A stretch of DNA of 64,000 nt from Enhydrobacter sp. (GTDB lineage: Bacteria > Pseudomonadota > Alphaproteobacteria > Reyranellales > Reyranellaceae), in the NCBI GenBank assembly GCA_026126105.1, contig JAHCJV010000004.1, positions 62,001-126,000 on the forward strand, given 5' to 3'. Position 1 is the stretch's first letter. Each line of letters begins with the position of its first letter. A model generated the notes under the pieces. It was not told the origin of the DNA, made no database searches, and saw only the letters and a program-made list of their open reading frames with translations. The position numbers and the translations under genes are program-made. This document shows, in pieces, positions 18,972 to 27,974 of the stretch.

Positions 18972-19006
18972 TATGTCGGTCAACATATCATATGCTGGAC
19001 GACATA
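18972..19006. promoter_or_regulatory. 35-bp inverted repeat, probable TetR operator
   Basis: Everything is centred on base 18989. The outer arms are TATGTCG (18972-18978) and CGACATA (19000-19006), and the inner core is CATATCATATG (18984-18994). Overall 14 of 17 positions are symmetric. It ends three bases from the tetR start, so bound protein would block initiation. Confidence 0.75.
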
Positions 19007-19052
19007 TCGACTGACACGTTCATTCGGGCCCCCCACTCATAGGCGCAAACCT

Positions 19053-19081
19053 TTCCTCCCCGCGCTGCGCGCAGGGAGGAA
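19053..19081. terminator. GC-rich hairpin between frnE-like gene and tetR
   Basis: An 8-bp arm (19053-19060 with 19074-19081), a C-A mismatch, four more pairs (GCGC with GCGC) and a 3-nt loop form a stable hairpin about 30 bases downstream of the frnE-like stop. There is no T-run on either strand, so it may be a factor-dependent terminator or an mRNA 3' end stabiliser. Confidence 0.45.
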
Positions 19082-19111
19082 CCAAAAGAGCCGTAAAGAA
19101 GCCAAAGCCGG

Positions 19112-19771
19112 CTAGGCCGTCGACTGGGCGGTGCTGGTGGCGGCGTCGCGCTCGGCGAGATTGAAGACCTCGACGAAGGCCGATGGCGGCTGGGCGCCCG
19201 ACACCGCATACTTGCGATTGACGATGAAGCACGGCACGCCATTGATGCCGAGCCGTCTTGCATAGACGTCGGACGCGACGACCTCCTGCCGGCCTTCCTC
19301 GCTCAGGAGGAACGTGCGCGCCAGCTCGCTGTCGAGGCCGGCACGCCTGGCGCATTCGACCAGGATCTCGAGGTCGCCGACATCGAGCCCGTCTTCGAAG
19401 TAGCCCTTGAACAGCTCCTGCACCATCTCGTCCTGACGCTCCTGCTTGGCGCTCCAGTGGACGAGACGATGCGACAGCACGGTGTTGGGTGTGCGCCTGA
19501 TCTTGGAGAATTGGAACTCGATGCCTGCCTCGCGGCCGCTCTCGGCGATCGCCTGGTAGATCTGGCGCGGCCGGTCGCCGCCGCCGAACTTGGCCCGTAC
19601 GTAATCGTCGCGCGTCATGCCCTCGGACGGCATGTCGGGATTGAGCTGGAACGGCCGCCAAGAGATGGCGATGTCATTGCGCCCGCTGAGATCGAGCGCG
19701 CGCTCGAAGCGTCGCTTGCCGATGTAGCACCATGGGCAGATCGTGTCGGAGACGATGTCGACGTAAATCAT
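19112..19771 (-). CDS. DsbA-family (FrnE-like) thiol oxidoreductase
   Basis: This 219-aa protein is a cytoplasmic relative of DsbA in the FrnE / 2-hydroxychromene-2-carboxylate isomerase group. The N terminus IYVDIVSDTICPWCYIGKRR carries the CPWC redox motif, and the family's NGVPCFIVNRKYAVSGAQP is near the C terminus. There is no signal peptide. It overlaps the preceding MFS gene by four bases (ATGA), so the two are translationally coupled. The substrate is unknown; disulfide chemistry or isomerisation of a compound handled by the exporter are both possible. Confidence 0.88.
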   Translation of the reverse strand: MIYVDIVSDTICPWCYIGKRRFERALDLSGRNDIAISWRPFQLNPDMPSEGMTRDDYVRAKFGGGDRPRQIYQAIAESGREAGIEFQFSKIRRTPNTVLSHRLVHWSAKQERQDEMVQELFKGYFEDGLDVGDLEILVECARRAGLDSELARTFLLSEEGRQEVVASDVYARRLGINGVPCFIVNRKYAVSGAQPPSAFVEVFNLAERDAATSTAQSTA

Positions 19772-20910
19772 GCGGCAAGCTTACGCTTTTCGCGCCAGTG
19801 CAGGAAGAGACCGGCCAGCGCGGCGATCCCGAGCGCCACGCTGGTCAGCCATGCGGCGGCCGGCCAGCCGCCCGCTGAGACCAGTGCGGCGGTGATCGGC
19901 GGTCCGAGCAGGGCACCGAGATTCGAGACCTGCATCAGCAACCCGGTCGCCGCGCCGACGAGCTGCGGTCTCGGCGCATGGACGGGAATCGCCGTGAACA
20001 GGCACCCGGGCACCACGCCGATCACGGCGGAGTAGAGTCCGGCCAGCATGAGGCGGGCGATGTCGGGGACACCGTCGAGGAATATCCCGGCAGCGCAGAG
20101 CGCCATCGAGGCGGTCGCGCCGACGATGATCGCGACCCGCGGCACCCGGCGCTGCAGCATCCAGCCGGCTGCGAGGTTGCCGGCGACGTTCACGATCGTC
20201 ACGATGGCGGTCACGATCGCGGCCGTCGAGGTCGAGAAGCCCAGCCGCTCGACCTGCAGGGTCGGCAGGAAACCGACCACGGCGAACCAGCAGCAGGAGT
20301 AGGCGCCGAAGCAGACCGCGATGGCGAGGGCTCCGCCGCTGGTCGCGACCTCGGCCATCTCGGCCAGCACCGGGCGGCGGATTGCGGCGACGAGATCGAG
20401 TTCCGCCCGAGGCCGCGCCCGAACCAGCAGGGCGGCCAGCATCGCGGCAGAAGCCGCGGCGGCCACCATCCAGGCGATTCGCCACGAGGTCCCCGGCAGG
20501 ACGAGGGCCGCGACGAGCATCATCGAACCGGCGCCGGCCGGCATGTAAGTGGTCCACAAGGCCATGGCGAGCCTCTGGTCGCGCGGCGTCGCGATACGCA
20601 GCAGCAGCGTCGGGATGGCGACCACGACGGCGATGAAGCCGAGGCCCTCGACGACGCGCGCTGCCATCAGGGTTTCGACGCTGCCGCTCATCGCGCCCAC
20701 CAGGCTGGCGGCGAAACAGAGCGCCGTGCCGAGGACGATCAGCCGGCGATGGCCGAAACGGTTGGCCGTCAGCGCGATGGCCATGCCGCCCAGCGCCGTC
20801 ACCAGGTTGACGGTGGACAGCAGCCACCCCGCCTGCCGAAGGCTGGCACCGAGTTCTTCCCGGATCGAGGGCAGGGACGGCGGCACTTTGCCGACATGGA
20901 AAGCGGCCAC
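19768..20910 (-). CDS. MFS transporter, start apparently frameshifted
   Basis: The readable frame (380 aa from a GTG at 20910) is a major facilitator with about 11-12 membrane helices and the loop motif GRFGHRR-like ANRFGHRRLIVLG. It enters inside the first transmembrane helix (VAAFHVGKVPPSLPSI). The missing half of that helix (WGLVALLVGAGI) is encoded just upstream in the same frame, but no ATG, GTG or TTG precedes it. Removing one base from the six-G run at 20983-20988 (plus strand) joins this frame to a GTG start at 20995 and gives a complete N terminus beginning MRSPTGALLTTPARTPW. It is therefore a frameshifted gene, a sequencing error, or slippage-controlled. It is cotranscribed with the frnE-like gene. 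The substrate is unknown. Confidence 0.75.
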   Translation of the reverse strand: MAAFHVGKVPPSLPSIREELGASLRQAGWLLSTVNLVTALGGMAIALTANRFGHRRLIVLGTALCFAASLVGAMSGSVETLMAARVVEGLGFIAVVVAIPTLLLRIATPRDQRLAMALWTTYMPAGAGSMMLVAALVLPGTSWRIAWMVAAAASAAMLAALLVRARPRAELDLVAAIRRPVLAEMAEVATSGGALAIAVCFGAYSCCWFAVVGFLPTLQVERLGFSTSTAAIVTAIVTIVNVAGNLAAGWMLQRRVPRVAIIVGATASMALCAAGIFLDGVPDIARLMLAGLYSAVIGVVPGCLFTAIPVHAPRPQLVGAATGLLMQVSNLGALLGPPITAALVSAGGWPAAAWLTSVALGIAALAGLFLHWREKRKLAA

Positions 20911-21049
20911 GATGCCGGCTCCGACCAGCAGTGCGACCAGCCCCCACGGCGTGCGCGCTGGTGTCGTCAGAAGAGCACCCGTGGGGGGATCGCACCTTCG
21001 GCGACGAGCTCGGCGCCGCTCGCGAACCGGCCGGTAAAGCTGTTCGAGC

Positions 21050-22549
21050 TCACGGGCGACCTCCAGGATGCTCGCGAGGCGGCGATGATGGGCGTGGCCC
21101 CGAGGACAAGAACCGCAGCGCGGCGCCGGCGATCAGGGCGAAAGCGGCGAGAATGAGGAGGCTGCTTTCCACGGCGACAACGAACATCGGGCTCATCAGG
21201 TCCTCGCCCGACAGTCGTCCAAGCTGCCAGGCCATCATCGACGACGTGGCGGAGATCCCGATGCAGCTCCCGAACACGCGAGCGAGATTGACGAGCGCAC
21301 CTGCGGTGGCGGCGCGGTCGGCGGGCGCGGCTTCGATCGTAGCGTGGCTGTTCGGGGCCATGAAGAGCCCCAGGCCGAGGCCGAACAGTGCCAACGCGCA
21401 AAGCCGGACTACGAGGCGGTCGGGCCCGAAGGCGATCAAGGCCAGAGCGGCAACGGCGGCGAGGCACGCCGCCATTCCGGCGGTTCCGACACGCCGGGAC
21501 GATGAGCGTTCGGCAAGGGAGGTGCCGATGGGAGCGGCCAGACCGAGCACGACCGGAATGACGGCGAGCTTCAGGCCGGCCACGGTCGCGCTGTTGTCCA
21601 GACCCTTCTGCAGCGCGAAGGCCATCAGAAAGAGCATGCCGTAAAGCAGCGCATAGCCCAGCGCCACACCGGCAATACCGGCGGAGAATGCACGGTTGCA
21701 GAACAGTTTCAGGTCGACCAGGGGTGCGGCGGCCCGCTTCTCCTGCCGTACAAACACGGCTAGCAAGACGACCGAACTGCCGATACACAGGATCATCGCC
21801 GGTGAATGCAGAGACCACACGGACACCTGGTTGAGTGCGAGGATCGCCAGCACCAGCGACGGCACGAGCAGCACCGCACCGGCCCAATCGAACGTCGTGT
21901 CGGCAGGGCGGTCGGTCGAGCGCGGCAGCACGAGCCACCCCAGCACGAACGCGCTCACGCCGAACGGAAGGGCGACCCAGAATATCCAGCGCCAACCGAG
22001 CGCATCGAGCAGCAGGCCCCCGACGATCGGACCCGCGCTGACGCCGACCGCCTGCGCCGCCGTGAACAGTCCGATCGCGCGCGCACGTTTGTCGGCGGGT
22101 ACCGACTTCACCAGGATCGCCATGCTGTTCGCGCCGAGCAGCCCACCGCCGACGCCTTGCAGGGCGCGACAGGCGATCAGCACTCCGAGATTGTCCGCAT
22201 CTCCACAGAGCAGTGATGCACCGGTGAACAAGGCGAAGCCGCCGAGGTACAGCACTTTCCTGCCAAACATATCGCAGACCCTGCCGAATACGCCGAGACT
22301 GCCCGCGAAGGCCACCAGGTAGGCAATGGCGACCCACCGGACTTCGTTTACCGTTGCGCCGAACGCATGCGTGAGGGCGGGAAGGGCGAGCTGCACGATG
22401 CTGGCGTCGAGCTGGCCCACGAAGGCGCCGATGCAGGTCACCCCGACGATGAGCCAAGGATGGAAAGACTGGCGTGCGAGGACGCGAAGAGGTGGCGGTT
22501 CGAGCGTCGTGATAAGCATGGTGCCGGGCAAGAGGAGCTTGTGCATCAT
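21050..22549 (-). CDS. MFS drug exporter, DHA2 (EmrB/QacA-like) family
   Basis: The protein (499 aa) is long enough for the 14 membrane helices of the DHA2 drug:H+ antiporters. The first helix ends in the family motif GQLDASIVQLALP, the loop motif is GRVCDMFGRKVLYLGG, and the motif C-like helix carries GVSAGPIVGGLL. The start is uncertain: MM at 22549 or M at 22519 both lack a clear ribosome site, and the later one gives a more usual N terminus. It diverges from the SDR gene across about 90 bases. The exported compound cannot be named. Confidence 0.85.
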   Translation of the reverse strand: MMHKLLLPGTMLITTLEPPPLRVLARQSFHPWLIVGVTCIGAFVGQLDASIVQLALPALTHAFGATVNEVRWVAIAYLVAFAGSLGVFGRVCDMFGRKVLYLGGFALFTGASLLCGDADNLGVLIACRALQGVGGGLLGANSMAILVKSVPADKRARAIGLFTAAQAVGVSAGPIVGGLLLDALGWRWIFWVALPFGVSAFVLGWLVLPRSTDRPADTTFDWAGAVLLVPSLVLAILALNQVSVWSLHSPAMILCIGSSVVLLAVFVRQEKRAAAPLVDLKLFCNRAFSAGIAGVALGYALLYGMLFLMAFALQKGLDNSATVAGLKLAVIPVVLGLAAPIGTSLAERSSSRRVGTAGMAACLAAVAALALIAFGPDRLVVRLCALALFGLGLGLFMAPNSHATIEAAPADRAATAGALVNLARVFGSCIGISATSSMMAWQLGRLSGEDLMSPMFVVAVESSLLILAAFALIAGAALRFLSSGPRPSSPPREHPGGRP

Positions 22550-22638
22550 GGTCCAGGACCCGTCGAGCGGCGATTGTACGCGCTTGCGGCTGCGGGCCGA
22601 ACGAGTTCCATTCCTGTAAGATGTTGAAAGCCGGTGAA

Positions 22639-23400
22639 ATGACGACCTCCACGCTATTGGACCTGAGCGGCAAGACAGCCCTGATCACCGGTGCCTCGTC
22701 CGGGCTCGGAACGCACTTCGCGCGAACTCTCGGCCAGGCCGGCGCCTCGGTGGTGCTGGCGGCTCGGCGCAGCGATCGGCTCGAATCCCTGAAGGCGGAG
22801 CTGGAAGGACGCAACATCGCGGCGAAGGCGATCGAGCTCGATGTGCAGTCCGCCGACTCCGTGGGCAGGGCACTCGACGCGGCGGGGCCTCTCGACATCG
22901 TCGTCAACAATGCCGGCATCTCGATCGTGAAGCCCGCGCTGGAGATGCCGGAAAAGGATTGGGACGCCGTCGTCGACACCAACCTGCGCGGCGCCTGGCT
23001 CGTGGCGCAGGGCGCGGCAAAGCGCTGGGTGTCCGAAAAGCGGCCGGGCAGCATCGTCAACATCGCCTCGATCCTCGGCTTGCGCACGATCGGGCAGGTG
23101 GCGCCCTATAATGCCTCGAAGGCAGGCCTGATCCATCTGACCCGCGCGCTTGCCATGGAATGGGCGCGCCATCGGATCAGGGTCAACGCGATCTGCCCTG
23201 GCTATATCGAAACCGAGATGAACAGCGATTTCTGGAAGACTCCCGGCGGGCAGAAACTGATCGACCGCATTCCGCAGCGCCGGATCGGCAAGCCCGAGGA
23301 GCTCGACGGCGCGCTGCTGCTGCTCGCCTCGGAGGCCGGCTCCTTCATGACCGGTAGCGTGATCACCGTAGACGGCGGCCACACCGTCAGCTCGCTGTAG
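22639..23400 (+). CDS. Short-chain dehydrogenase/reductase (SDR)
   Basis: A classical SDR of 253 aa. It has the dinucleotide motif TGASSGLG (about residues 17-24), the structural NNAG, catalytic Ser in NIASILG, and YNASK as the Tyr-x3-Lys pair. The C-terminal GGHTVSSL is usual for NAD(P)-dependent oxidoreductases close to FabG and SDR family dehydrogenases. I chose the ATG at 22639 over the one at 22621 because MTTSTLLDLSGKTALITG is the usual family start. The substrate is unknown. It converges on the PLP-enzyme gene with only three bases between stops. Confidence 0.88.
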   Translation: MTTSTLLDLSGKTALITGASSGLGTHFARTLGQAGASVVLAARRSDRLESLKAELEGRNIAAKAIELDVQSADSVGRALDAAGPLDIVVNNAGISIVKPALEMPEKDWDAVVDTNLRGAWLVAQGAAKRWVSEKRPGSIVNIASILGLRTIGQVAPYNASKAGLIHLTRALAMEWARHRIRVNAICPGYIETEMNSDFWKTPGGQKLIDRIPQRRIGKPEELDGALLLLASEAGSFMTGSVITVDGGHTVSSL

Positions 23401-23403
23401 TTC

Positions 23404-24543
23404 TCACCAGCCGTTGATGCGGTCGTAGACATCGACGACCGACTTGCCGCCGTCGATGTCGCTGTCGACCACGTAATAGCGATCGTACGCCGCCGCCGTG
23501 ATGCAGGCATGGTTCGGCAGCACGCGCACCCGGCTGCCGACCGGCAGGTTGCCGTACGGGATCGGCTCGTCGGAGGCGACGAAGCCGTGCTCCTGCGAGC
23601 AGGCAACTACCGCCATGTCCCTGGCCGGGGCATTCGCGATGGTGCCAAATCCGACTTTGGGTTGGAATTCCTGGGCGCTGATGTCCTTGGACAGTGCCAG
23701 CGCGCCGGCATCGATCAGCACCTGGTTGCGATGGGGATAGTGGCCGATCACGGAGCACAGCACCGACAGGGCGAGGTCGCCCGGGCCGCAGGAGCCGATG
23801 AACTCCTGGTCGAGATCATTGAAACAATAAACGCCAGGCCGCATCTCGGTGATGCCGGTGAAATCGCGCGAATGCATGGCCGTCGGCGTCGATCCGCCCG
23901 ACACGATGGGGCAGGGGATGCCGGCAGCGCGGAGTGTCTCTGCCGCCGTGACGATCGCCAGCCGCTCCTGCTCGGCGACGGCCGCGATCCCCTCGACGCT
24001 GCTCTCATGATAGGAATGCCCGGCATGGGTCATCACGCCCGCCAGCTCGACACCGGGCGTGGCGTGCAGGACACGGGCGATGTCGAGCAGGCCGGGCAGC
24101 TTGGGGTAGGGCAGCCCGGCTCGACCGCCGCCGCTGTCGATCTCGATGAAGACCGAGAATGTGTCGCCGTTCGTCGCGGCTGCGGCGATCGCCCGGGCGA
24201 CTGAAATATTGTCGGTTACGATCCGCAGGTTGACGCCCTGCCGTCGCAGCTCGGCCACGGCGGACAGCTTCGCCGGCACGATGCCGACAGCATAGAAAAT
24301 ATCGGTGAAGCCGCCTTTGGCGAAATAGCGCGCTTCCGCAAGGGTCGAGACGGTAATGCGCCCGTCATGTCCCTCGACGGCCATGCGGCCGACCTGCAGG
24401 GATTTCGCCGTCTTGAGGTGCGGCCGAAGGACCACGCCGGCGGCGCGAAGGCGGTCGCTCATGCGCTTGAGGTTGCGGCGCAGGATGGCACGGTCGAGAA
24501 TGAGTGCGGGCGTCGGAAGGTCGTCGAGCGTCTGGTTTGCCAT
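23404..24543 (-). CDS. PLP enzyme of the D-threonine aldolase / DSD1 family
   Basis: The 379-aa product has an alanine-racemase-type N-terminal barrel (LDDLPTPALILDRAILRRNL) with PHLKTAK, which contains the cofactor lysine. The C-terminal domain carries RVLPNHACITAAAYDRYYVV; the His and Cys of NHAC match the metal site of D-threonine aldolases and D-serine dehydratases. These enzymes cleave or dehydrate D-beta-hydroxy amino acids with PLP and a divalent metal. Start 24543 (MANQTLDD) avoids overlap with the CYTH gene on the other strand and fits the family N terminus. The exact substrate is open. Confidence 0.85.
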   Translation of the reverse strand: MANQTLDDLPTPALILDRAILRRNLKRMSDRLRAAGVVLRPHLKTAKSLQVGRMAVEGHDGRITVSTLAEARYFAKGGFTDIFYAVGIVPAKLSAVAELRRQGVNLRIVTDNISVARAIAAAATNGDTFSVFIEIDSGGGRAGLPYPKLPGLLDIARVLHATPGVELAGVMTHAGHSYHESSVEGIAAVAEQERLAIVTAAETLRAAGIPCPIVSGGSTPTAMHSRDFTGITEMRPGVYCFNDLDQEFIGSCGPGDLALSVLCSVIGHYPHRNQVLIDAGALALSKDISAQEFQPKVGFGTIANAPARDMAVVACSQEHGFVASDEPIPYGNLPVGSRVRVLPNHACITAAAYDRYYVVDSDIDGGKSVVDVYDRINGW

Positions 24544-24559
24544 CGGGGATAAATAACGC

Positions 24560-25102
24560 ATGCCGATCGAAAACGAACGCAAGTTTGTCCTCGAAGACGA
24601 TGACGGCAGTCTGGAGAGGACCCTGGCGAGGACGCCGGGGGTGACACGCGGCGAGCTGCGGCAGGCCTATCTCGATCTGTCGGGGCTGCGCATCCGCGCG
24701 ATCGACGCGGGCGGCAAGACGCGTCACATCTTCACCTACAAGCGCCTGGTCGACGACCAGATCGTCGAGATCGAGACCGAGATCTCGCCAATCGACTTCG
24801 AGAGGCTGTGGAAGATCCGCCGGGAAACCCTGCAGAAGGCGCGTTATTCCTGGACCGACGGACGCTTTCATTGGGATGTCGACTTCTTCCGGACCGACGA
24901 AGGCAGAACGTACTTTGCCTTGGCCGAGGTCGAAATGCCCGAAAGCGACACCGTGCCGCCTCAACCGCCCGCCATCTTGAAGCCGCACGTCCTGCTGCTG
25001 GCGCCGCGCAACGATCCGCGCTTCACCTCCAAGCGGCTGGCGGATCGCGGCCATGCGGAGCGCCTGCTCGCGGACGTCCGGGCAAAGGGAGAGGCGGCAT
25101 GA
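24560..25102 (+). CDS. CYTH-domain protein (triphosphate tunnel metalloenzyme fold)
   Basis: The 180-aa protein starts with IENERKFVL, giving the ExExK signature of the CYTH superfamily, which binds triphosphate groups with metal inside a beta-tunnel. Further basic and acidic strands follow (GKTRHIFTYKRL, DQIVEIETEIS, HWDVDFF), as expected. Members include triphosphatases and class IV adenylate cyclases; nothing here tells which. It overlaps the next gene by three bases (ATGA), so both are probably translated together. Confidence 0.8.
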   Translation: MPIENERKFVLEDDDGSLERTLARTPGVTRGELRQAYLDLSGLRIRAIDAGGKTRHIFTYKRLVDDQIVEIETEISPIDFERLWKIRRETLQKARYSWTDGRFHWDVDFFRTDEGRTYFALAEVEMPESDTVPPQPPAILKPHVLLLAPRNDPRFTSKRLADRGHAERLLADVRAKGEAA

Positions 25103-26199
25103 AAATCGCCAGTGTCGACAGCATCTCGGTCAAGGTACCGTTCACCTTCGGCGGCGCGCCGACCGGTTACGGCGGCCGCACCTGGACGACCAACAACATC
25201 CTGCTGGTCAAGGTCGAGACCGATTCCGGCATCACCGGCTGGGGTGAGGCTTTCTGCTACGGCTGCACGGACGCCGTGCGGGCGGCACTTCACTCAATGA
25301 TTGCGCCCATCGTGGTCGGCCGCGACGCGCGCGACATCGCGAAGCTGTCGCGCGATCTGCAGCAGGCGCTCCACCTGTTCGGCCGCTACGGCATCACGCT
25401 GTTTGCCCTGTCGGGCCTCGACATCGCGCTGTGGGACATTGCCGGCAAGGCGGCCGGCCTGCCGCTGTGCCAGCTGCTTGGCGGCGCGGGGCAGGCGTCG
25501 CTGCCGGCCTACGCCAGCCTGCTCAAGTACCGTGATCCGGAGCGCGTTGCCCAGCGGACGAGCCAGGCCATCGCGGAAGGCTATCGATACATCAAGCTGC
25601 ACGAGACCGAGGAAGCCGAGGTTCGCGCCGCGCGCGAGGCCGCCGGACACGGCGTGCCGATCATGGTCGACACCAACTGTCCCTGGACGCCGGAAGAGGC
25701 GCGCCTCATGACCCTGAAACTTCGCGAATACGATCTGCACTGGCTCGAAGAACCGATCTTCCCGCCGGAGGATTTCCGCGCGATCGCCAAGTTGCGTGCC
25801 GAGACCGGCGTCGCGATGGCGGCCGGCGAGAACAACTGCACCTCGTTCCAGTTCCGCGACATGCTTGCGGCCGAGGCGGTCGACTACGCACAGCCGAGCG
25901 TCACCAAGGTCGGCGGTGTCACCGAGTTCCTCAAGGTCGCGACCCTGGCCGATGCCGCCGGCGTGACGCTGATGCCGCACTCGCCCTATTTCGGGCCGGG
26001 CTTTCTCGCGACCCTGCATCTCACCGCCGCGCGCGGCCAGCCGGGTGCGCTGGTCGAGCGCTATCACATGGACCTCGAGGCCAGCCTCTACGGTGAGCTG
26101 ATCGATCCGGTGAACGGTGCCTTCGCGGTACCCGACGGCCCGGGCCTCGGCCGCGACCCCGATCCCGACGTGATCAAGACCTACGGTTCATCATCCTGA
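25099..26199 (+). CDS. Mandelate racemase/muconate lactonizing enzyme family protein
   Basis: An enolase-superfamily enzyme of 366 aa. After the capping domain come the metal ligands in order: Asp in MVDTNCPW, Glu in HWLEEP and Glu in AAGENN. The barrel lysine in SVTKVGGVTE and the histidine in MPHSPYFGPG may act in catalysis. The first barrel lysine is in YIKLHET. Such enzymes abstract a proton next to a carboxylate, most often in acid-sugar dehydration or racemisation. GGGAGAGG lies before the ATG, which overlaps the CYTH stop. The substrate is undetermined. Confidence 0.88.
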   Translation: MKIASVDSISVKVPFTFGGAPTGYGGRTWTTNNILLVKVETDSGITGWGEAFCYGCTDAVRAALHSMIAPIVVGRDARDIAKLSRDLQQALHLFGRYGITLFALSGLDIALWDIAGKAAGLPLCQLLGGAGQASLPAYASLLKYRDPERVAQRTSQAIAEGYRYIKLHETEEAEVRAAREAAGHGVPIMVDTNCPWTPEEARLMTLKLREYDLHWLEEPIFPPEDFRAIAKLRAETGVAMAAGENNCTSFQFRDMLAAEAVDYAQPSVTKVGGVTEFLKVATLADAAGVTLMPHSPYFGPGFLATLHLTAARGQPGALVERYHMDLEASLYGELIDPVNGAFAVPDGPGLGRDPDPDVIKTYGSSS

Positions 26200-26205
26200 A
26201 GCGTT

Positions 26206-26310
26206 CTTTGGGGCAGGCGTGAGGTCCTTCGCTTCGCTCAGGACGACGGGAAGCGGATGCCGCCCCTTTGTCATCCTGAGCGAAGCGAAGGATCTTACGG
26301 TTCCCCAAAG
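26206..26310. repeat. REP-like palindromic element A
   Basis: Two long imperfect arms (26221-26247 and 26270-26296, 24 of 27 positions complementary) contain the core CTTCGCTTCGCTCAGGA and its complement. Outside them, CTTTGGGG (26206-26213) pairs with CCCCAAAG (26303-26310). It lies exactly between the stops of two convergent genes, where it could end transcription from both sides. A related element occurs at 60432-60535. Confidence 0.75.
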
Positions 26311-26317
26311 GTTGTGC

Positions 26318-27973
26318 TCACGATTTGCGCGGCCGCGCTCTTGGCAGGGCGACAAGCCCCCAGGGGTCGGGCAAGGGCCCGACCGGGCAATCGATCAGCA
26401 TGGGGCCACCGCGGCCGAGGCCACGCGAGATCGCGGCGCCGAGCTCGGCGGGCGACTTCACACGTTCCGACGCGATGCCGAAGCTCTCGGCCAGCTTCAC
26501 GAAGTCCGGATTGTGCAGGTCCGAAGCGATGGTGCGGTTGTTGAAGGCCTGCTGCTGGATACGCTTCACGTTGCCGTAGGCCCCGTCGCTGAACACCACC
26601 GCCACGACGCCAATGCCGTTCTGTGCCGCCGTCGACATCTCCATCGCGGTGAAGAGGAAGCCGCCGTCGCCGCTGATCGACACGACCGGCGTGTCCGGCT
26701 TTGCGACCTTCGCGCCGAGCGATGTCGCGTAGCCCCAGCCGAGGGTGCCCTGATAGCCAGTCGACAGGAAGGTGCGCGGCTTGTAGGTCGGGTAGGCGAG
26801 GCGCGCGGCATATCCCATCTGCGTCAGCTCGTCGACCAGGATGCCGTCGTCCGGCAGTGCCGCGCGGATCGCCTCGAGATAGGCGATCTGCGGCGCCAGC
26901 GTATCGTGGATCTTCCTGGTCGCTGCGGCCTTGGTCTCTGCGACCGACTCGGCGCGGCCAGTGTGCTTGGCAACGTGCGAGCCGAGGCGGCTGGCGAGCG
27001 ATCTCAAGGTCGCGGCAGCGTCGCCGATGATGCCGATCTCGGGCTTCTTCTGGCGATCGAGCTCCTCGCTGTCGATGTCGATCCGGATGATCTTGAGCTC
27101 GTCGTCCATGCCCCAGTTCATCTGCTGCGGCTGCAGGCGCGTGCCGACCGCCAACACCACGTCGGCCTCGCTCCAGAAACGATAGCCGGCGAGGGACGTG
27201 ACGGAGAGGCGATGGCGGCCGTCGATCACGCCTTGGCCCATGCGGCCGGTCATCACCGGCGCGTCGAGCATCTCGGCGATCCGGACGACGTGTTCGCCAG
27301 CGTCCTGGGCGCCACCGCCGACCACGATCAGCGGACGTTGCGCGGCACCCAGAAGTTTCGCGGCGCGCTCGACGCCATCTTCGTCGACCGGGCAGGGATC
27401 GGCCTGCGCCGCCGTCGACGGCAGCACGACCGGGGCCTTCCGACCCCAGGTGTCCATCGCGCATTCGAGCGCGACCGGCCGACGGCGGCCGGACAGAAGG
27501 CGGCGGAACGCCTCGTTGACCAATCCCGGCGCCTCGGCCGGCGTGGTGATGCGGTCTGCCCACTTGGTCAGGCCGCGCATGATGGCGAGCTGGTCGGGCA
27601 GCTCGTGCAGCAGCCCGACATTGCGGCCGATCATCGATTGCTGGATCTGCCCGGTGAGGGCGAGCACCGGCGCGTTGACCGCATAGGCGGTCGACAGCGC
27701 CGCCGTCGTATTCAGGAAGCCGGGCCCGGGAACCACCACGTAGGCCGACGGCTTGCCGCTCGCCATCGCATAACCGAGCGCCATGTAGGCGCAGGCCTGC
27801 TCGTGGCGGGCGTGGATGGGCCGGATGGCATTGGTCCGATCGTACAGCGCGTCGAAGAACGAATCGTTCTGGACGCCGGGCAGGCAGAACAGGGTGTCGA
27901 TGCCGTTGAGTTCCAGCATCGACACGACGGCCTGAGCCGTCGACAGGGTGGCGATCGTGGGGTTTTGCATCAC
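26318..27973 (-). CDS. Thiamine pyrophosphate-dependent enzyme (acetolactate synthase-like)
   Basis: This 551-aa protein has the three-domain layout of the IlvB/benzoylformate decarboxylase family. The catalytic Glu is in HARHEQACAYMALGYA (about residue 58), and a central domain follows. The C-terminal diphosphate site is GDGGFLFTAMEMSTAAQNG, continuing to GAYGN. No regulatory subunit gene is near, so branched-chain amino acid synthesis is unlikely. It begins one base after the stop of a Bug-type binding protein, which suggests action on an imported organic acid. Decarboxylase or carboligase activity cannot be told apart here. Confidence 0.85.
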   Translation of the reverse strand: MMQNPTIATLSTAQAVVSMLELNGIDTLFCLPGVQNDSFFDALYDRTNAIRPIHARHEQACAYMALGYAMASGKPSAYVVVPGPGFLNTTAALSTAYAVNAPVLALTGQIQQSMIGRNVGLLHELPDQLAIMRGLTKWADRITTPAEAPGLVNEAFRRLLSGRRRPVALECAMDTWGRKAPVVLPSTAAQADPCPVDEDGVERAAKLLGAAQRPLIVVGGGAQDAGEHVVRIAEMLDAPVMTGRMGQGVIDGRHRLSVTSLAGYRFWSEADVVLAVGTRLQPQQMNWGMDDELKIIRIDIDSEELDRQKKPEIGIIGDAAATLRSLASRLGSHVAKHTGRAESVAETKAAATRKIHDTLAPQIAYLEAIRAALPDDGILVDELTQMGYAARLAYPTYKPRTFLSTGYQGTLGWGYATSLGAKVAKPDTPVVSISGDGGFLFTAMEMSTAAQNGIGVVAVVFSDGAYGNVKRIQQQAFNNRTIASDLHNPDFVKLAESFGIASERVKSPAELGAAISRGLGRGGPMLIDCPVGPLPDPWGLVALPRARPRKS

Positions 27974-27974
27974 C

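Noticed and set aside
20967..23087. 706-codon minus-strand frame over the DHA2 exporter and SDR
   Set aside because: It crosses two well-supported genes in other frames and has no membrane helices or known domain.
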